A stretch of 64,000 nt of DNA from Mucilaginibacter sp. Bleaf8 (GCF_018390515.1 NZ_JAHBBK010000002.1:291743-355742); one strand, 5' to 3'. Shown: positions 17,085 through 26,751, numbered from the stretch's first letter. The notes: a model not told the origin generated them from the letters alone. Translations and numbers: made by a program.

Positions 17085-17130
17085 AGATACAGGCACATGT
17101 GTTTAGCAGGTGCCTGTATCTTTTATTTTT
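17085..17130 (+). terminator. Rightward hairpin terminator without an obvious gene
   Basis: Stem AGATACAGGCAC (17085-17096) / GTGCCTGTATCT (17110-17121), 12 bp, 13-base loop, followed by TTTATTTTT on the plus strand. No recognisable rightward gene ends here; both neighbours are leftward. On the minus strand there is no T tract, so it is a poor terminator for the AraC gene at 17170 but could still block its 3' end. Confidence 0.6.
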
Positions 17131-17169
17131 CTATTGCAAAATGGTAACGCAGAAGTAGTCTGAGCAGCA

Positions 17170-17907
17170 CTAATAAACTTCAATCAGATCACTGTTATGC
17201 TTCAGCGCTTTGGGCGGCATCCCAAGCATTTCGTACATATACTTATTTAGTTGCGGAAGGTCATAAAACCCGGTTTCATAGGCAATATCAGTAAGGCTTC
17301 TGTCTTTGTCAGTAAGTGTGAGATAGATTGCCTGGCGTAACCGTGTCCATAATATATACTTAGATAAACTGCTTCCGGTTTGTTCCTTAAATAGTGATGC
17401 TAAGCGGGATGGAGAAAGGAAAACTATATCGGTGAAGGTTTGTGGCGTTATGTCTGATTGAAAGTAGTTAGCCTTAATATATTCAACAATTTTTGTGACT
17501 CTTTCATCATACTCAACAGATGGTAATTTAGAAAGCAAGGCATCAACTATCTTGATAATATTTAAACTATTATTTGGTGTCTGAAAGAAAGCGTTTGTTT
17601 CTGGGGGCGAGTAGAAAACTATATGCTCTTGATTTTCTTTAAATCTGCCTGCCAGTTCCAAGCCAACATTTGAATAGGGTTCTATATTCAAAACATTCAG
17701 TGTACCCTTTTCAGCAACGCAAAAATGTTTAACATGCGGTTTTATTAAGAAGCCATGAATACGTTCATATAGTTGTCCACTAATAGTTGATGTAAAGGGA
17801 GTATCGTTCGATAATACAATTTGATATGCAGAATGGTGGTGAATTTCTACAGTTAGATTATATGCTTTAAGAGCAAGAATAAATGGATTATTGATCTGAC
17901 TTTTCAT
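17170..17907 (-). CDS. AraC-family regulator of the QOR-pirin-NmrA set
   Basis: 245 residues, shorter than most, with a small N-terminal cupin-like sensing half (TVEIHHHSAYQIVLS) and a C-terminal double HTH: TFTDIVFLSPSRLASLFKEQ in the first unit, SLTDIAYETGFYDLPQLNKYMYEMLG in the second (key parts IAYETGF and Y-x-x-x-L-G-x-x-P). It stands alone, 278 bases upstream of the quinone oxidoreductase in the same direction, and is divergent from the hybrid sensor at 18363. Nearness to the duplicated 28-bp element makes it the best candidate to bind it (inference). Confidence 0.87.
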   Translation of the reverse strand: MKSQINNPFILALKAYNLTVEIHHHSAYQIVLSNDTPFTSTISGQLYERIHGFLIKPHVKHFCVAEKGTLNVLNIEPYSNVGLELAGRFKENQEHIVFYSPPETNAFFQTPNNSLNIIKIVDALLSKLPSVEYDERVTKIVEYIKANYFQSDITPQTFTDIVFLSPSRLASLFKEQTGSSLSKYILWTRLRQAIYLTLTDKDRSLTDIAYETGFYDLPQLNKYMYEMLGMPPKALKHNSDLIEVY

Positions 17908-18224
17908 TCAACTTAAATATGGCGACGCTAATTGTTGGGAATTTACAACTTTAAAAGCAAGCTGTTCTATATTCGGATTAGGGCTAAGTGGTTACAGTTT
18001 ATGACAACATATAACAATAGCTGAATCCGGACTCCTTTTTATTTAATCGAAATTAGCAGATAAGGCTGATACTGCCATTTTTTTTAATCAGCATTGTTCA
18101 TGTTTCTTTTTGTAAAACCAGATCATTGTAATCCGGCTCCGGTAACATTTGTAATTTAGGGTGCTCTATTTGAGAAACTTCTACATCAGTTACACTCCAA
18201 ATTACCTTAAAAAGGGACTCTGCA

Positions 18225-18256
18225 TTTTGTCAATACGTTCACTTAATTTGACAAAA
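18225..18256. promoter_or_regulatory. 9-bp inverted repeat upstream of the hybrid sensor gene
   Basis: TTTTGTCAA (18225-18233) and TTGACAAAA (18248-18256) form a perfect dyad with a 14-base centre, 107-138 bases before the sensor ATG, in the 455-base gap (17908-18362) divergent from the AraC gene. It may be an operator. Nothing else gene-like was seen in this gap. Confidence 0.35.
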
Positions 18257-18362
18257 CGGTCTTTTTATGGGCTTTCGTTAGCATTTAAGCCACTTAAAGG
18301 CTAATTTTATTTTCCTAACCATTTTGCAGCCCGTTTCTTATTTGCCAGTTATATTCTTAAAG

Positions 18363-21300
18363 ATGTCATTATCGAAAATCACCTCGCTGCATAAAGGCGA
18401 AAGCTGCGTAGTTATTTGTGCGGTGATCTTTACTATAATTTTCAGCTTCGGAGTAGCGAAAGCACAACCCAGTCAGTTTCGCTTTAAGCACCTGACGGTT
18501 GACGAAGGTCTTTCGCACACTGATGCAAATTATATCACACAGGATTTAAGGGGATTTATCTGGATCGCAACGTACTTTGGGTTAAACAGGTATGACGGTT
18601 ATACCGTAAAGAAGTTTTATAACAACAACAAGCCGGTTAACAATGCATTTAAGAACCGTATCCGGTGCCTTTTTGCAAGCCACCGCAACCAGATATGGTT
18701 GGGAACAGAAGGTGGTATACAGCGCTTTGATCCCGGTACTGAAACTTACATAGATTACCGTGTGACTGGCACTACAGGGTTTACCGCCGAAAAGATCTGG
18801 ATGCCTGATAGTAGAACGATGTATGTGCTGGCAGGCGGCCGTCTGCTAAAGTTCCAGATCAATGGCCATTCCCTTGTTTGCAGGCCCACTGGCATACCGG
18901 AAAGCACCATAGTTTACGATTTTACTTCGCTCTCTGCAAAAGAGTTGCTGGTGGCAACAGCAAATGGTTTGATAACGTTAGATTCGCAGGGAGCAGTTCT
19001 GAAAGTTTCGCTTGATAGGTTGTTACCTGTCACTATTAAATGCTTGTTTATTGATCATCAAAACAATCTTGTACTTGCCGGCATGAACTATATTTATTCG
19101 GCGGTGCGGCAAGCAGGCGGACGCTCGTACCAGATCAAAGATAGCGTTTTAGTTCCTGGAGGTAATCCCGTAACACAGATAGTTCGCGATGCCACCGGAG
19201 ATTTTTGGGTCAAAGCTTCGCCCAATGTTTTGAGGCTTGATAGCAAATTAAAACTAATACAAACTATCAAAGCTGGTCCAGGAAACCATGACCTCAATTC
19301 GGCGTCGCTCTCTGATATGCTGATAGACCGTTCGCAGTGCCTTTGGATAGCAACATTCGGTAGAGGCGTAAATTATTGCGATCTCAATCAAAAACAGTTC
19401 CATACCTTTCAGCATGATCCGGAGAACGCTAACTCACTATCTGGTAATTATGTTCGGTCCATACTGGCCCAACAGAATACACTATGGGTTGGAACGATGG
19501 AAAAAGGGCTCAATCGCTATGATATCGCAAGTCAAACATTTCGTCATTTCAGTTCAGCAGGGCCACTGTTAAAACTAAAAAATGATAATGTGCTTTCGCT
19601 TGCGATGGATAAAAACAAACGATTATGGATTGGCAGCCATGCCGGGATACAGGTCATTAATCCGGTTACCCTTCGGAATTGTTCCTTAATCGGTGAAAAG
19701 GAATTTCCACATTTTATGATTGAAAACCTTGCCGAAGACTGCTTTGGCAATATGTGGTTTGGCAATCACACTAACAGGTTCGGAGTTATCTGGAAAGATG
19801 ATGATAACGCTTACCATGTACGTTTTTTTGGGGAAGGCTATTTTATTTTGCCTGATAAGAAAAAGCCGGAAATGCTTGTTTCAAGTACCCATGGCCTGAA
19901 TCGTTATCAAATAGACCGCTTCGGTCAAATCCTGCAAAGCGTCAGTTACCAAGCTAACGGTACCGGAAATTCATTAAGTTCGAATTATATTTATCCGGTT
20001 AGCAAACAGAATGATAGTATTTACTGGGTCGGAACAATAGGTGGCGGACTAAACAGACTTACGCTTCAATCAAATAACCGGTATCATATCGAACAGTATA
20101 ATAAATACTTTGATATTTTTAAAGATGTTGAGGCTATGGAAACCGACCAGCAAGGGAATGTTTGGATGGGGGGAAACGGCCTGGAATTTCTTAATTTAAG
20201 TAAGCGAACACTGGTTAAGTTTAATAAAGATGATGGCTTACAGGGAAATAGTTTTAAGGTCGGATCTTCTTTTAAGGGACCTGATGGTAAGCTATACTTT
20301 GGCGGAATTGACGGTCTGACGTTCTTTGATCCAAAAGAGATCGTCACGAATAGCATCCCTGCCAAACCTGTTATTACAGACATACTCATTAATAACCAAC
20401 ATCCAGTTTACACTCAAGGCCATCAAAACAACAGCGCTTCAACGGAAGCATTAATGAATGGGAGCCCCCTGACTTTCAATTACCAGCAGAATAATTTCGT
20501 CATTTCCTTCTCTGCAATGCATTTTCCGAATGCGTTGAAATCCCGGTACAGGTATAAACTGGTCGGCTATGATAAGAGCTGGATTTACACTGACGGCTCA
20601 AAACCGTCTGCTTTTTACAGCAACCTCGACTATAATGATTATAGATTTATTGTTCAGGCAACAAATAATGACGGGCTTTGGAGCCGGGATGAAGCTGTGC
20701 TTTTGCTGACGATCACACCGCCCTGGTGGAAGAGCGTTCCGGCTAAAGCAGGATATACCATTTTACTCCTGACCATCTTAGCTGGTATCTATATTTATCA
20801 AGCCAGATGGTACAGGCTTAAGAAGGACATGGCTGTACGCGCGGTTAATGAGGCTAAAAGGGAAGAAATGCACCAGCACCGTGAAGAACTGTATCAGCAG
20901 CAACTTCTGTTTTTTACCAACATTTCCCATGAGTTCCGTACACCGTTGACGCTGATTATTGGCCCATTGGAGGCACTGCTTAAGGAAAACGAAGACTCCC
21001 TGCTGCAGAGCTCTTACCATATGATGCTCAGGAATGCCAAAAGGCTTATTAACCTGATTACGGAACTAATGAACTTTAAAAAGATAGCTGACAGTGTGAT
21101 CCGGTTACAGGTGCAGCAGCTGGATGTAAGGGAATTTTGTAAAGGAATAGCAGCTGAATTTGATGATATCGCCGTATCCAGGCTGATCGATTTTCAATTC
21201 AAAGATACCACCCAAACGCCACCGGAGCAGGAATTAAAAGGCTGGTTCGATGTTCAGGTGCTTGAAAAGATTATTTATAACCTACTGAATAATGCTTTTA

Positions 21301-22526
21301 AATATACCAATGTAAAAGGATCCGTAGTTTTTGAAGTGTATACAGATCCGGCACTTTTCCAACCTAAATATAACACCCGGTTCCAGTTGAAAAATGAAGA
21401 ATACCGTGCAGAAAAGTATATTTACTTTAGGGTGGCCGATACCGGTATCGGTATCTCTGAGGAGTCGATTACCCGGATATTTGACCGCTATTACCGGATC
21501 AGTAACAACCATTTAGGCTCGGGTATTGGATTGGCACTGGTTAAAAGTCTTACACAGCTGCATAAAGGCGATATTAATGTATTTAGCGAGCGCAACCAGG
21601 GAACAGAAATTATTATCGCCATTCCATGGGGAGAAAGCAATTATACCTTGCAGGAAAGAATAAATTCCGTACCAGCGCAGTCTGCACAGCTGGAACTGGT
21701 TGATAACTCGGTGCTGGTCCCTGCAGTAACGGACGAAAAACCACATCCGCCCATTCCAAGAGCCGGAAAGTCGATACTGATTGTAGACGATAACGCTGAA
21801 CTTCGCTTATTCCTGCGGCAGGTTTTAGAAAAGGACTATAAGATAATTGAGGCCGAAGATGGCCAAAAGGCAATTGAAATTACCTTGGAAAATATACCTA
21901 ACCTGATTATTAGTGACATTATGATGCCGCTAATGGACGGTATTGAATTTAGCCGATCAATTAAGGAAAGATTTGAGACGCGGCACATACCGATTATTCT
22001 TTTATCCGCAAAGGATGCACTGGATACCAAAATAGCCGGCCTGGAGTCGGGAGCGGATTTTTACTTTGCCAAACCACTAAGTGTTGATCTGTTGTTGCTA
22101 ACCATTCAAAATATCTTTCATCAGCATGCTATACTGAAAGAAACCTACACCAATAATTATTTGTCGGAAGCTACTGAGCTTGTCAGCTCGGAGAAAGACA
22201 AAGAATTTATGAATAAGCTTTTAAACACCATTGAGGAAAATATTGAGAATACGGATCTGGATGTCGACTTTCTGTGTAAACATCTGTATGTGAGCCGCAC
22301 CAAGCTTTACCAGAAAATAAAAAGCATATCAGACCAATCCGTTGCCGAGTTTATCCGCACGGTACGCCTCAAGCGTTCTATTTTCATCATGACGCATGAG
22401 GATATTACCATGAGCGAAGTAGCGGACCGGGTGGGCCTGCAAAGCAGCTCAAATTTTTCCCGTGCATTCAAAAAGGAATATGGCAAATCGCCTATGCAAT
22501 TTATGCAGTCCCTAAAAAACGTATAG
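18363..22526 (+). CDS. Hybrid two-component system sensor/regulator (HTCS) of the mannan-type PUL
   Basis: 1387 residues from the ATG at 18363; a TTG 39 bases upstream would place extra residues before the signal peptide. Order: signal peptide ending near AKAQ (residue ~35); two propellers of Reg_prop repeats, about 40-720 (repeated W-I-G/A-x-x-x-x-G-L units such as LWIGSHAGI); Y_Y_Y domain ~725-790; one membrane helix ~793-813; histidine kinase with H856 in ISHEFRTPL, N-box NLLNNAFKYT ~972, GSGIGLAL ~1052; receiver from ~1135 with D1185 in IISDIMMPLMDG; AraC-type HTH ~1285-1387. It senses a glycan fragment in the periplasm and drives transcription of the linked glycan-use genes. It is next to, and same strand as, the GH76 gene. 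Confidence 0.95.
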   Translation: MSLSKITSLHKGESCVVICAVIFTIIFSFGVAKAQPSQFRFKHLTVDEGLSHTDANYITQDLRGFIWIATYFGLNRYDGYTVKKFYNNNKPVNNAFKNRIRCLFASHRNQIWLGTEGGIQRFDPGTETYIDYRVTGTTGFTAEKIWMPDSRTMYVLAGGRLLKFQINGHSLVCRPTGIPESTIVYDFTSLSAKELLVATANGLITLDSQGAVLKVSLDRLLPVTIKCLFIDHQNNLVLAGMNYIYSAVRQAGGRSYQIKDSVLVPGGNPVTQIVRDATGDFWVKASPNVLRLDSKLKLIQTIKAGPGNHDLNSASLSDMLIDRSQCLWIATFGRGVNYCDLNQKQFHTFQHDPENANSLSGNYVRSILAQQNTLWVGTMEKGLNRYDIASQTFRHFSSAGPLLKLKNDNVLSLAMDKNKRLWIGSHAGIQVINPVTLRNCSLIGEKEFPHFMIENLAEDCFGNMWFGNHTNRFGVIWKDDDNAYHVRFFGEGYFILPDKKKPEMLVSSTHGLNRYQIDRFGQILQSVSYQANGTGNSLSSNYIYPVSKQNDSIYWVGTIGGGLNRLTLQSNNRYHIEQYNKYFDIFKDVEAMETDQQGNVWMGGNGLEFLNLSKRTLVKFNKDDGLQGNSFKVGSSFKGPDGKLYFGGIDGLTFFDPKEIVTNSIPAKPVITDILINNQHPVYTQGHQNNSASTEALMNGSPLTFNYQQNNFVISFSAMHFPNALKSRYRYKLVGYDKSWIYTDGSKPSAFYSNLDYNDYRFIVQATNNDGLWSRDEAVLLLTITPPWWKSVPAKAGYTILLLTILAGIYIYQARWYRLKKDMAVRAVNEAKREEMHQHREELYQQQLLFFTNISHEFRTPLTLIIGPLEALLKENEDSLLQSSYHMMLRNAKRLINLITELMNFKKIADSVIRLQVQQLDVREFCKGIAAEFDDIAVSRLIDFQFKDTTQTPPEQELKGWFDVQVLEKIIYNLLNNAFKYTNVKGSVVFEVYTDPALFQPKYNTRFQLKNEEYRAEKYIYFRVADTGIGISEESITRIFDRYYRISNNHLGSGIGLALVKSLTQLHKGDINVFSERNQGTEIIIAIPWGESNYTLQERINSVPAQSAQLELVDNSVLVPAVTDEKPHPPIPRAGKSILIVDDNAELRLFLRQVLEKDYKIIEAEDGQKAIEITLENIPNLIISDIMMPLMDGIEFSRSIKERFETRHIPIILLSAKDALDTKIAGLESGADFYFAKPLSVDLLLLTIQNIFHQHAILKETYTNNYLSEATELVSSEKDKEFMNKLLNTIEENIENTDLDVDFLCKHLYVSRTKLYQKIKSISDQSVAEFIRTVRLKRSIFIMTHEDITMSEVADRVGLQSSSNFSRAFKKEYGKSPMQFMQSLKNV

Positions 22527-22705
22527 CTCTTACCGTTGTAGATCAAGCAACTTTCGCCTGCCCTTTACCAGGTAATAGATACAAAGGTATGCGTACTTTT
22601 CAGGAGTTGGCATTTGTTTCCTGTTATCATGATTTCCTGTTTTAATCATGAATTGATTAAGTCATTATTAATAGTTATTTGCTGCTTTTAAGCAAATTAT
22701 AATAC

Positions 22706-22737
22706 AATGTACATATTAGTTAACCTGGCGTACATAT
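22706..22737 (+). promoter_or_regulatory. Tandem GTACATAT repeat upstream of the GH76 gene
   Basis: GTACATAT occurs at 22709-22716 and again at 22730-22737, start-to-start 21 bases (two helical turns), as expected for the paired half-sites of AraC-type HTH domains such as that of the HTCS. It lies about 170-200 bases before the GH76 ATG. The first copy lies in a 23-base segment (22706-22728) sharing 14 bases with one upstream of susC (35449-35471, minus strand). The rest of the 382-base gap shows no gene. Confidence 0.4.
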
Positions 22738-22908
22738 CCTTTATCCTCGCTTAAAAGTTTCATTTTTCTTCCAGTACTTGGCTTTATAATAAATGCTATC
22801 TCCCCGATTTTTTTAGATCATAAACAGATACAGGGTTAGCTTCATCTGTTTCGCGTGCACTGCTTTTTTCTCGCAAATACACCAATTTAAAACCTAAAAA
22901 TAAATGTT

Positions 22909-24501
22909 ATGAGAAAAACAAACATCTTCAAACAATGCATCTTTGGATTGATGCTGACGGTTGCATCGCTTTGGGTCACCGGTTGTAAAAAGTCAGAGTC
23001 TATCGCAGATTTGGCTAAAACGCACAGCGCAACTCCACCAGACCGGAGAGTCAACGAGATTAATTCACAGGCAGATGCGGCGTTCAACGCTTATACCAAT
23101 GCGTTTTTAATAACACAAGGCAACACGCAGTTTTTCAAAGCACGGCTGAACGATGCCACTAAAGATTATTTCTGGCAACAGGCCCTGGATATCCAGGGGG
23201 TGGAAGATACTTATCTTCGTACAAAGAGTGCGGCGCACAAAACACTGATCACCAACCTGCTGAATACTTTTCTTCAGCAGAACCAGGGAAACGGCGGTTT
23301 GTATGACTGGAATTGGAATGAATTCAATGATGATATCCTATGGGCGGGGATCGCTTTCGCCCGTGGCTATCAAATCACACAGAATCCTATTTATCTTACC
23401 CAAGCCAAATACGCGTTTAACAGAGCTTATGACCGTGGCTGGGATGGCACACTCGGTGGGGGAATCTGGTGGGATATCAGACGTGGCCAGAAATCAGGAC
23501 TAAGCAACAATACGGCAGTAATATTGGGCTGTTACATTTATGAATCTACTAAAGAGACAGCGTACCTAACAAAGGCGCAGGCTATTTATGATTGGATATG
23601 GAGCCATATTTATGATCATACTACCGGCGCCGTATGGGAAGAAATGCGAAAAGATGGTAGCATTGCTATGGATGCCAATGTTTATAATGTGGGGGCATTC
23701 ATCAGTGCGGCTAATCACCTTCATCGCATTACCGGTTTAACATCCATTTATGACGATGCTAAACGTTCTGTGGATTATGTAAGAAACAACAAAACAACCG
23801 GCGGGATTTTAAGCGGAAGTACCCGTAATGGAACCTGGGCTTCTGAATTTGCCCGGGGGCTGGGTGAATTTGTAAGAGACAATAACCTTTGGAGTACTTA
23901 TTATGCTTGGATGAAACAAAATGCGGATGCCGCCTGGGCTAAGCGCCGTACAGACTATAACATCACTTGGAATAACTGGCTGGTCAACAGTCCTGTAGAT
24001 GATACAACTCGGGCAAATGAGTGTATAAGCGCAGTTGTAATGCAGCAGGTTACGCCGGCAACTCAACCTGGCCTAACCGATAACGGCATTTACCGGTTAA
24101 CACCCAAAATGGCAAGCGGAAGCGCACTCGATATAGACATGACCAGCAAACTGGCTGATATTTGGGTATGGGGTGGCGGTAGCAATCAAAAATTTAAGAT
24201 TGTACCCCTGAATTATGGCTATTATCGTTTGGTTCCGCAAAGTGCTACCACCATGTCATTGGATGTTGCCGGTAACAGTAATGCGAATGATACGCCCATC
24301 CAGATATATACGGCCAACAATAACTCATCGCAATATTTTAAATTAGTGTACGATTATGACGGCTATTATAAATTGAAGCCGCGTTGCGCACCAAGCAGTT
24401 GTGTTAATGTAAAAGGCGCCGGTACTGCCAACGGAACCAAATGCGTGTTATGGCAGGAAAGTTTTGTTGATAATGAGCGATGGCTGATGCAGTTGCAGTA
24501 A
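22909..24501 (+). CDS. GH76 family endo-mannanase-like lipoprotein with C-terminal ricin-like domain
   Basis: 530 residues. A lipoprotein signal ends at C26 (WVTGCKKS), so it is membrane-anchored, likely at the cell surface. Residues ~45-385 follow the GH76 alpha/alpha barrel, with the characteristic adjacent acids D141-D142 in EFNDDILWAGIAFARGY, plus GGGIWWD and YNVGAF. GH76 enzymes cut alpha-1,6-mannan backbones. From ~390 to the end there is a ricin-type beta-trefoil (repeats GIYRLTP, GYYRLVP, GYYKLKP and Q-x-W/F-K type strand ends), a likely carbohydrate-binding module. It is transcribed away from the rest of the PUL and directly after the HTCS gene, with 382 bases between. Confidence 0.88.
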   Translation: MRKTNIFKQCIFGLMLTVASLWVTGCKKSESIADLAKTHSATPPDRRVNEINSQADAAFNAYTNAFLITQGNTQFFKARLNDATKDYFWQQALDIQGVEDTYLRTKSAAHKTLITNLLNTFLQQNQGNGGLYDWNWNEFNDDILWAGIAFARGYQITQNPIYLTQAKYAFNRAYDRGWDGTLGGGIWWDIRRGQKSGLSNNTAVILGCYIYESTKETAYLTKAQAIYDWIWSHIYDHTTGAVWEEMRKDGSIAMDANVYNVGAFISAANHLHRITGLTSIYDDAKRSVDYVRNNKTTGGILSGSTRNGTWASEFARGLGEFVRDNNLWSTYYAWMKQNADAAWAKRRTDYNITWNNWLVNSPVDDTTRANECISAVVMQQVTPATQPGLTDNGIYRLTPKMASGSALDIDMTSKLADIWVWGGGSNQKFKIVPLNYGYYRLVPQSATTMSLDVAGNSNANDTPIQIYTANNNSSQYFKLVYDYDGYYKLKPRCAPSSCVNVKGAGTANGTKCVLWQESFVDNERWLMQLQ

Positions 24502-24547
24502 CTGAAGTAAGAATAATTTGACTTGAGGTTAAAGGTCTCGTTTACAT

Positions 24548-24586
24548 AAAAGGAAACGGCCATACAAAATATGGCCGTTTCCTTTA
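24548..24586. terminator. Bidirectional hairpin terminator
   Basis: Stem AAAGGAAACGGCCATA (24549-24564) / TATGGCCGTTTCCTTT (24570-24585), 16 bp, loop CAAAA. It sits midway between the convergent ends of the GH76 gene (24501) and the GH92 gene (24602). Short T runs occur on both strands. Confidence 0.8.
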
Positions 24587-24601
24587 ATAAGAATCTTGAG
24601 T

Positions 24602-26725
24602 TTAGTGGGTTTCGATAATAAGTTCCTGTCCGTTCTTCAGTTGCTGATCTGTAAGGAAGAATCTGTTTAAAGGTCGTCCGTCTAAACTTTTCTTTATAAT
24701 CTCCTGGCCTTTGCCCTTCTTTTTAATAGAGAAATGGTGTTGGTTCAACTGTATGTCTACCTGGTTGAATAGGGGGGCAGATACGATATATTCAGGATCA
24801 GCCGGCGAAAACGGATAAAAGCCCATCGCGTTAAATACGAACCAGGAAGACATTTCACCGGCATCATCCATACCTGCATAAGCCAGGTGCTCTTTGCCCA
24901 TATCATAAAAGCGGTTCATAATGCTATCCAGCAAAACCTGTGATTTCTTTTGCTTGCCCACGAAGTAGTACAAGTAAGGGTAGCTATGATCGGGCTGATT
25001 GCCGTGGCAGTACTGGCCTATGAAACCAGATAGGTTAGCAGCTTCGTAGCCTTTCCATGGAATGGTAAAAAGAGAATCCAGTTTTTGCTCAAAAGCTGTT
25101 TTGCTTGGGTATAAGCCAATCAGGCCCTGCACATCATGCGGCGCAAAAAAAGAAGATTGCCAGGCGTTGGCCTCGCGGTATAAGTATTCATAATAGGGAA
25201 AGTACGGGTCAAAATTTTTAACCCATGAACCATCTTCCAGTTTGCCGCGCATAAGCTTGGTTTGCGGGTCGAACAGGTTTTTATAATTCCCTGTCCGTTT
25301 CATCAGATCAGTGTAACTGCCGTTATCGTTTAGCGCTTTGGCCAGTAGTGCCACTGCATAATCATCGTAAGCGTATTCCAACGTTTTGGTAACGGCAGCC
25401 TTGGCAACCGTTTCTAATTTCGGATCAGCAATATCCTGCTCTGAAATATAACCTTTTTGCTTATACTCTTCCACGTACTTGCGGGTACCTTCGGTATTCG
25501 CATTTTTAAGCATCATTTTATAAGCCTCATTAACATCAAAGCCTTTGATTCCTCTTAAGTAAGAGCCGGTGATGAATGCTGAAGCATGGTCGCCATGGAA
25601 AAAAGTCGGCATAAACCCGGTTGGTCTGCCTTTTTCAATCAATGACTGAATGACATCGGCAGTCACCTTTGGGGAGAGAAGGCCCAAAAGAACCAGTTTA
25701 TTACGGTAATCATCCCACAACGATGGTTCTGTATAGTAATTGAAGTCTTTCTTAACCACCTTTCCGCTGGGGTCAGTAAATTCTCCATTCACATCGCTGC
25801 GTAACGCCGGCCAAAGAAAGGAACGGTACAGGCACGAATAAAATAACCCTTTATGGCGTTCGGTTCCGCCGCTAACCTTTATTTTAGATAAGAGGGTGTT
25901 CCACGTTGTTGCAGCTTCATTTTTAACCTGTATAAATTGCTTGTTCAGCATTTCTTTTTCCAGATTCTCTTTGGCATTAGCTATACTGACAAAAGAAAAA
26001 CCGATCTTAATTTCCAGCGTTGGGCTTCCATCCAGAAACTCCACAACAGGCAGCATTGCTGTGCCTTTTTTAAGGGTATCAATTACCCGGATCTTTTGAT
26101 TGGTAACAGCATAAAAATACATGGTTTCGCCACACTGCTGAAAACCTGTAAACGAGTAGGTGCCGGTTTTTTTAATATCCCAGCTTTTCACCCGCTCATT
26201 AGCCCTGGGCAGGTTTACGATTAATCTTTTGTTCGCATTCGGCTGGTATTGATACCTGTGAAAAGCACTGCGTAATGTAGAGCTTAGTTCGGCCTTGATT
26301 CCGTACCGGTCTAAAACCACGCTGTAATAACCCGGATGAGCAACCTCCCGGTCATGGCGGAAGCGTGACGCGTAATCGTCCGCGCTAAAATCGCCGGTGG
26401 CGGGCAAAATAGGAATATTGCACAGATTCCAATGCCCTTTACTGGTATGGGCAAAGCCATATATCGTAGTATCTTCATACTGATAACCAGACCCGCTACG
26501 GAACTGCGTAACCGGGGTTAACTGAACCATGGCATTTGGCAGCGAAGAGCCCGGAAACACCTCTGCGCCCCATACGCGATGTGTTGGTTGAAACCCGGCG
26601 TCTTCTTTGGTCCATACAGTAGCTGTACCCAGGAGCGGGTTCACATAATCCACAGGCAATTTTTGTGCTGCTGCTTTAAATCCCGTTAAAGACAACAGTG
26701 CCGCAAACATTAATGTATTTTTCAT
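24602..26725 (-). CDS. GH92 family alpha-mannosidase
   Basis: 707 residues with a signal peptide (cleavage near KAAAQ, residue 21). Family landmarks are VNPLLGT (28-34), the N-terminal sandwich motif GAEVFPGSSLPNAMVQLTP (GH92 form P-G-x-x-x-P-x-A-M-V-Q-L-T/S-P), YGFAHTSKGHW, SLWDDYR, and the C-terminal catalytic stretch GMDDAGEMSSWFVFNAMGFYP with D620-D621. GH92 enzymes are calcium-dependent exo-alpha-mannosidases, mostly alpha-1,2 or 1,3. It probably acts in the periplasm after SusCD uptake. It follows the GH2 gene by 97 bases that contain a terminator, so its level may be lower than that of upstream genes. Confidence 0.92.
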   Translation of the reverse strand: MKNTLMFAALLSLTGFKAAAQKLPVDYVNPLLGTATVWTKEDAGFQPTHRVWGAEVFPGSSLPNAMVQLTPVTQFRSGSGYQYEDTTIYGFAHTSKGHWNLCNIPILPATGDFSADDYASRFRHDREVAHPGYYSVVLDRYGIKAELSSTLRSAFHRYQYQPNANKRLIVNLPRANERVKSWDIKKTGTYSFTGFQQCGETMYFYAVTNQKIRVIDTLKKGTAMLPVVEFLDGSPTLEIKIGFSFVSIANAKENLEKEMLNKQFIQVKNEAATTWNTLLSKIKVSGGTERHKGLFYSCLYRSFLWPALRSDVNGEFTDPSGKVVKKDFNYYTEPSLWDDYRNKLVLLGLLSPKVTADVIQSLIEKGRPTGFMPTFFHGDHASAFITGSYLRGIKGFDVNEAYKMMLKNANTEGTRKYVEEYKQKGYISEQDIADPKLETVAKAAVTKTLEYAYDDYAVALLAKALNDNGSYTDLMKRTGNYKNLFDPQTKLMRGKLEDGSWVKNFDPYFPYYEYLYREANAWQSSFFAPHDVQGLIGLYPSKTAFEQKLDSLFTIPWKGYEAANLSGFIGQYCHGNQPDHSYPYLYYFVGKQKKSQVLLDSIMNRFYDMGKEHLAYAGMDDAGEMSSWFVFNAMGFYPFSPADPEYIVSAPLFNQVDIQLNQHHFSIKKKGKGQEIIKKSLDGRPLNRFFLTDQQLKNGQELIIETH

Positions 26726-26751
26726 AGGTTTTGATTGGCTCTCAAATGTCT

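Noticed and set aside
16906..17106. Rightward 66-codon frame ending just before the 17085 terminator hairpin
   Set aside because: It overlaps the 28-bp promoter element and the hairpin, has no protein-like pattern and no family I recognise; the hairpin is listed without a gene.
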